From Candidatus Tariuqbacter arcticus (GTDB lineage Bacteria > Electryoneota > Tariuqbacteria > Tariuqbacterales > Tariuqbacteraceae), in NCBI GenBank assembly GCA_013202315.1, contig JABMRZ010000537.1, positions 1 to 7,584 on the forward strand: a stretch of 7,584 nucleotides of DNA, given 5' to 3'. Shown here piece by piece: positions 4,623 to 7,584 of the stretch. Below the pieces are notes generated by a model. That model was not told the origin of the DNA, made no database searches, and worked only from the letters and a program-made list of their open reading frames with translations. Positions within the stretch are counted from its first letter, which is position 1. Each line of letters begins with the position of its first letter. The position numbers and the translations under genes are program-made.

Positions 4623-5836
4623 TGGAATTCAATCTTCTCAATATCACCCCATTCAACATAAATCGTATCGTTTTTTTTCTGAAATACCAGCACACCATCA
4701 TTGCATTCGCTGACATCTTGACTGTCTTCCAACAGGATTTCCTCCCCGTTTACCAGTTTCACCAAGCTGGCATGCCGACCTTTAGGAGTGATGGAAGCTA
4801 TATGCCGGAAGGGGATGTAGAAATCCATATCGTCCATCTTCCCATCCAAGATTTCAAAACCTTCGCTTTCATCCAGATCGAAAACGATTTCACCTTCGTA
4901 TCTATCGCCTTTATGAACAGTTACAATCCCTTTCAATCTTCCGGTGGGTTCATAAGCGTTATAAGGGTCGCCCGAATCGCCTTCATCGTTAAAAATCACT
5001 TCCTTGAATTCATCCCATTGAACTTCAACCTTTCCATAACGGTTATCCTCGATATAAATCCCCCGGTTGTCGTCATCGACATCGTTGGTGCCTCTGAGGG
5101 TGAATTCCCGTCCGTCCTTCAAGGTAACTATGCAGGAACTGCTGCTGCGCCGCTTTATAGACCGGATATTGCCGAATTCAATTTCCACATCGCCGTCAAA
5201 AGTTTCACCGTCCAGGATGTCCGTTGAAATGCACTCTTCCGCATCCCACATAATATACCCTTCGAAAGTCATATCATCGGTGATTAATTTTCCGCACAGA
5301 CGGTATCCTTCCTTCCTGACCTTTTCAGGTGTGGGCATGAATTCAATCCTCTTGATTCTCTCCCAATCCAGTTTCACTTTGCCCAAATTTTCATCGAGGA
5401 CTCTTATGGTGGCTTCGACATCGCCGTAACCTGAAACCTTGTATTCGGTGCCGTTTTTCATCTTTAAAGTCGGTTCATCGTCTCCGTCGATTTCGATGAC
5501 AGTAATATCTCCGAAACGGGTGACAAACTGATGCAGGGTCCCCCAGCTGCCGTTTAAGGTGATGATGGTCTTCCCCAAAACCTTGATTTCCGAAATGTTC
5601 CTGTCCTTTTGACCCTTTGTATGTTTAGTCCAAGGATTTACCTCCTTAGTGGCGTTGAACAGGTCGTCCCAAAAATATTCCTGCTTTCCCCAGCGCATTA
5701 TTCCCACATAGGACTCACCGCTTAAGGTTATGACCTTGCCATAAATAAATCCTTGATCGTTATTCTTTCCATATATAGGCGCGACTGCAAATATGGATAT
5801 TAAAACGATTATGATAACCTGCTTTAAACTATACAT
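4610..5836 (-). CDS. Exported three-repeat beta-rich protein of unknown function
   Basis: A 408-residue protein with an N-terminal signal peptide (hydrophobic core about 7-20, possible cut after YG at 23). The rest is three tandem copies of an acidic, strand-rich module: about 30-166, 178-282 and 300-404. Each module opens with a G-K/I-V/I-T strand and a Y/F-x-G-x-I-x-W/F motif (GYIMWD, GEIVFD). It continues with a V-x-L-x-x-G-x-E strand, a DV turn (GYGDVE, GTNDVD, DSQDVS), and ends in a W-x-x-I/F-x-x-I-x-F motif (LDWERIKRIEF, VQWDEFKEVIF, VEWGDIEKIEF). Modules 2 and 3 share ILDG followed by an F-x-x-I-x-S-I strand; module 1 is longer and more diverged. The start is the ATG at 5836, because AAGGAG lies seven bases upstream (5844-5849); the in-frame ATG at 5854 lacks a site. 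Periplasmic or surface location is inferred. It follows the sigma/anti-sigma genes on the same strand and may be their target. Confidence 0.8.
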   Translation of the reverse strand: MYSLKQVIIIVLISIFAVAPIYGKNNDQGFIYGKVITLSGESYVGIMRWGKQEYFWDDLFNATKEVNPWTKHTKGQKDRNISEIKVLGKTIITLNGSWGTLHQFVTRFGDITVIEIDGDDEPTLKMKNGTEYKVSGYGDVEATIRVLDENLGKVKLDWERIKRIEFMPTPEKVRKEGYRLCGKLITDDMTFEGYIMWDAEECISTDILDGETFDGDVEIEFGNIRSIKRRSSSSCIVTLKDGREFTLRGTNDVDDDNRGIYIEDNRYGKVEVQWDEFKEVIFNDEGDSGDPYNAYEPTGRLKGIVTVHKGDRYEGEIVFDLDESEGFEILDGKMDDMDFYIPFRHIASITPKGRHASLVKLVNGEEILLEDSQDVSECNDGVLVFQKKNDTIYVEWGDIEKIEFHSER

Positions 5837-5888
5837 AATAATACTCCTTGTCATTAAGAAAATATTGTTCTATTTTATATTGAAAATA

Positions 5889-5950
5889 GGCTGTAGGCTA
5901 TGGGCTATGGGCTTTAGTCCTCAACTCGCAACTCGCAACTCGCAACTCGC
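5889..5950. repeat. Double heptad array
   Basis: Four units of the form GGCTNNN (5889-5916, the middle two both GGCTATG), a six-base joint, then four perfect AACTCGC units (5923-5950). The second array ends two bases before the stop codon of the minus-strand membrane protein gene. The left edge overlaps by one base an AT-rich 7-bp inverted repeat (CTATTTT at 5870-5876, AAAATAG at 5883-5889). Confidence 0.75.
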
Positions 5951-5952
5951 AT

Positions 5953-6312
5953 CTAATAATGCGCATCCTCGTTTGGAGCGGCATCTCTCTCAATGTTTAA
6001 TTCTTCCCCCTTATATAGATCTTCCTTGTTAGGAGGGTCATAACCGCCTTCCCAATTGTCAGCCATCAATGTCTTCAGGATAAAGTACATCTTGACGCGG
6101 TATTTAGGGTCGGCTGACAACAGTTCCCGGGTCAAATACAGGAAACGGTCTTCATCCATTCTTCCCCTGTCGCTGGCCAAGATTATGGGAGTATTACTCT
6201 GCATAAAAACAGCCTTCGGCTTGCCGAAATGATAGCCCAAGCCAAACATTATGAATAATACCGCGGCGGCGCTGACTATCTGCACCCAGGTCGACTTGAA
6301 AGAGATTATCAT
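5953..6312 (-). CDS. Single-span membrane protein, likely membrane half of an anti-sigma factor
   Basis: A 119-residue protein with a short basic N-terminus, one membrane span (about 9-29, ending GLGYHFGKP) and a roughly 90-residue outer part. The outer part has a predicted helical segment (DEDRFLYLTRELLSADPK, 53-70, continuing to about 84) and a polar acidic tail. I do not recognise a named family. The start is the ATG at 6312, whose bases overlap the TGA of the zinc-binding anti-sigma gene (ATGA), with AGAGG directly before it. A longer in-frame reading back to 6351 would run inside the upstream gene. Membrane anti-sigma factors usually have a zinc domain, one span and an outer sensor domain in one chain; here the break falls exactly before the span. 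It probably anchors or modulates the anti-sigma domain. Coupled translation with its neighbour is expected. Confidence 0.65.
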   Translation of the reverse strand: MIISFKSTWVQIVSAAAVLFIMFGLGYHFGKPKAVFMQSNTPIILASDRGRMDEDRFLYLTRELLSADPKYRVKMYFILKTLMADNWEGGYDPPNKEDLYKGEELNIERDAAPNEDAHY

Positions 6313-6542
6313 CCTCTTTTTTTCCTTTCCAGCCGATGGATATCCTTCCAAGCGGTTTTCGGAACCTGTTCAACCGCATATTCTTCATCCACCCGCGCCT
6401 GGAGGTTCTGGAACCGCTGGAATTCAGCCATACAGCTTTCGCATTCAGCCAGGTGCCGCACTGTTTTCGTCAATTCGGCGTCTGACAATTCCCCGTCCAG
6501 CATGGCTGACAAGTTCATCTGATATTGTTCACAGTCTTTCAT
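6309..6542 (-). CDS. Zinc-binding anti-sigma (ZAS) domain protein
   Basis: A 77-residue cytoplasmic protein with the ZAS signature: C4, then H30, C34 and C37 (C-X25-H-X3-C-X2-C). LDGELSDAE (15-23) is the typical linker between the first two helices. Such domains clamp their ECF sigma factor and keep it from RNA polymerase until a signal releases it. The chain ends in a basic tail (LERKKRG) where full-length relatives enter the membrane, and it has no span of its own. GGAG lies eight bases before the ATG. It is 129 bases downstream of the sigma gene and overlaps the membrane protein gene by 4 bases. A run of seven A residues precedes its stop, so a frameshift fusion to the next gene is conceivable. 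Confidence 0.85.
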   Translation of the reverse strand: MKDCEQYQMNLSAMLDGELSDAELTKTVRHLAECESCMAEFQRFQNLQARVDEEYAVEQVPKTAWKDIHRLERKKRG

Positions 6543-6619
6543 CTCAATTACTCCGCAATTAACCTAAACACAAGTTCGCGAGCCGGGAATTTTCTTTTTC
6601 TTCATTGTGGATGGTCCTC

Positions 6620-6642
6620 GAACAAATCATCTATGATTGTTC
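6620..6642. promoter_or_regulatory. Imperfect dyad between sigma and anti-sigma genes
   Basis: GAACAAATCAT (6620-6630) and ATGATTGTTC (6633-6642) are inverted copies with one bulged base and a 2-base loop. It lies 29 bases past the sigma stop on the minus strand, with no U-run. It could separate expression of sigma from anti-sigma or bind a regulator; neither is shown. Confidence 0.35.
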
Positions 6643-6671
6643 ACCCTAATTAATTTCACCGACTACTGCCC

Positions 6672-7178
6672 CTAATACCCCTCCTCCAACTCCCCCGCCA
6701 CTTTTCTCCGCGCCCTGAAGATATTCGATTTAACCATCGAAGGCGACCAGCCGGTGATATCCTCGATTTCCTGATAGTTTAGCCTTTGAATGACGCCCAA
6801 GGTAAATACGGTTCGATAGGTTTCGGACATTCCGTCGAGGATTTTTCTCAAGCGGCTTTTAAAATCGCTCTGTTCTGAAATCTGCGCCGGGTTGGGATTG
6901 GTGTCCGGAACACATTCAAAGATTTCCTGATTGTTATCGTAGTAATTCACTGTACCGCGCACTCGCTTCTTCTTTAAATTATCGAGGAACAGATTACGAG
7001 CGATAGCCAGCAGCCAGGATTTCACTTTCCCAATATCCCTGAGCTTGGAACCTGCGCGCATCGCCCGGATAAAGGTTTCCTGCAGTAAATCCTCAGCGTC
7101 TTCGCAGTTGTTGGTCATACTGAGCAGGAATTGAAACACCGCTGAAGAATTATCCTGATAAATCCCTTCCCAATCCAC
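6672..7178 (-). CDS. ECF-family RNA polymerase sigma factor
   Basis: A 168-residue extracytoplasmic-function sigma factor, which directs RNA polymerase to a small set of promoters when freed from its anti-sigma. Region 2 spans about 8-72, with the core-binding DAEDLLQETFIRAM (27-40) and the -10 recognition segment KSWLLAIARNLFLDNLKKKR (53-72). A variable acidic linker follows (80-104). Region 4 (about 107-163) holds the helix-turn-helix around YQEIEDITGWSPSMVKSNIF (135-154) that reads the -35 element. There is no extra C-terminal domain. The start is GTG at 7178, directly after an in-frame TAA and without a clear Shine-Dalgarno sequence. The resulting N-terminus VDWEGIYQDN fits the family well. 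The overlapping ATG at 7185 is in another frame. The gene heads the minus-strand cluster with its anti-sigma downstream. Confidence 0.95.
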   Translation of the reverse strand: MDWEGIYQDNSSAVFQFLLSMTNNCEDAEDLLQETFIRAMRAGSKLRDIGKVKSWLLAIARNLFLDNLKKKRVRGTVNYYDNNQEIFECVPDTNPNPAQISEQSDFKSRLRKILDGMSETYRTVFTLGVIQRLNYQEIEDITGWSPSMVKSNIFRARRKVAGELEEGY

Positions 7179-7268
7179 TTAGGCATCGACCCGGTATTAA
7201 TGGTTACTCTTCACAACCTCGACTTCATCTTACCGATGAAAACCGCCCCCCATCGACCCATTCTAATT

Positions 7269-7297
7269 AATAGACGCCCTCCGTGTAGAAAAGTTAC
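7269..7297 (-). promoter_or_regulatory. ECF-type promoter of the sigma factor gene
   Basis: On the minus strand, GTAACTT (7297-7291) and GTCTATT (7275-7269) are separated by 15 bases. This matches the AAC-containing -35, GTC-containing -10 and spacing of ECF promoters such as those of the RpoE group. The predicted start, near 7262, would leave a leader of about 84 bases. Positive autoregulation is inferred. The leader holds GGGTCGATG twice (7259-7251 and 7192-7184). Confidence 0.6.
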
Positions 7298-7334
7298 AAC
7301 ATTCCCCTCGTAAAATCAATTTCCTTAAAAGAAC

Positions 7335-7368
7335 ACCTGAAAGTTTGATAATTTATCAACGAACAGGT
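7335..7368. promoter_or_regulatory. Extended dyad upstream of the ECF promoter
   Basis: A perfect TTGATAA / TTATCAA palindrome around one T (7345-7359) is flanked by ACCTG (7335-7339) and CAGGT (7364-7368). It lies 38 bases upstream of the -35 element. A regulator-binding site is possible; it may also serve a gene outside the window. Confidence 0.35.
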
Positions 7369-7584
7369 ATATTGGGTAGTGTATTTTAACTATTGTGATC
7401 CTTGTTTTATCATTGCGAGCAAAGCAAAGAGAACTTTAATGGTAATTATTAAGTTGTTTGAGTGACTTCTTATAGTAGTGTATAAATTCACTGGCTATTA
7501 AGGTTATTAAGGCTATAATTATGAACCTCTTGCAAAAGTCGATAGATTTCGTGAATGACTAATCACAATATCGTTCAATAACGA
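7369..7584. other. Gene-free right flank with repeat units
   Basis: Part of the 406-base region without a gene beyond 7178. It contains a unit beginning CATTGCGAGCAAAGC (7411-7425) of the widespread intergenic type, and the second nonamer element. No gene with a start signal was seen. A 21-codon minus-strand frame open to the window edge is too short to call. Confidence 0.5.
7486..7519. repeat. Nonamer-period repeat, copy 2
   Basis: ATTCACTGGCTAT (7486-7498) repeats 1081-1093 exactly and opens three 9-bp units: GGCTATTAA (7493), GGTTATTAA (7502) and GGCTATAAT (7511). Confidence 0.6.

Noticed and set aside
4622..5227. Long plus-strand open frames (also 5067-5429) opposite the exported protein gene
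   Set aside because: They are antisense to a gene with a signal peptide, a good ribosome binding site and three internal repeats, and lack such evidence themselves.
6309..6351. Extended start at 6351 for the membrane protein
   Set aside because: It would place 13 extra residues inside the anti-sigma gene; the ATGA overlap start at 6312 gives a normal N-terminus before the membrane span.
6543..6671. Tiny minus-strand frames (13 residues from 6605; 23 residues near 6635) as leader peptides
   Set aside because: No adequate ribosome binding site and no regulatory residue pattern; likely chance.
7521..7584. CCTCTTGCAAAAGTC as the end of an insertion sequence
   Set aside because: It vaguely recalls IS termini, but no inverted partner, target duplication or transposase is visible in the window.

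Overview
The window looks like chromosomal DNA of an uncultured bacterium with moderate GC. Its intergenic spaces are full of short degenerate tandem repeats and small palindromic repeats. This style is common in candidate phyla such as the FCB-group lineages (Zixibacteria-like), but that placement is a weak inference from style and I cannot name the organism. No rRNA, tRNA or CRISPR array was recognised.

Left part (about 200-4267, plus strand): an F-type ATP synthase cluster in the order atpB (subunit a), atpE (c), atpF (b), atpH (delta). Two features are unusual. First, about 1.9 kb of visibly AT-richer DNA separates atpB from atpE, which normally adjoin. This DNA holds a small membrane protein with a C-terminal zinc ribbon (1334-1774), a 175-bp MITE-like element, several palindromes, and two abutting small genes (2289-2615 and 2616-2900) that resemble a HicB/HicA-type toxin-antitoxin pair. 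Second, the cluster stops after atpH. The F1 genes atpA, atpG, atpD and atpC do not follow, so they should lie elsewhere. The c subunit carries the carboxylate E61 in a proton-type site.

Middle (4268-4609): a gene-free convergent region with a 70-bp array of drifting 7-bp units and three hairpin-forming inverted repeats.

Right part (4610-7297, minus strand): a probable envelope-stress style regulon read leftwards. A good ECF-type promoter (-35 GTAACTT, 15-bp spacer, -10 GTCTATT) precedes an ECF sigma factor. Next come a zinc-binding anti-sigma (ZAS) domain protein and, overlapping it by ATGA, a small single-span membrane protein. Together these two look like one membrane anti-sigma factor cut at the domain boundary. 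Beyond them lies an exported 408-residue protein built of three tandem repeats of about 105 residues, of unknown function and possibly a target of the sigma factor.

The most striking non-coding signal is a set of heptanucleotide arrays with different unit sequences but the same 7-bp period, sitting at or just past gene 3' ends. One supplies the last four codons and stop of the exported repeat protein. A 9-bp-period element also occurs twice, near 1081 and 7486.
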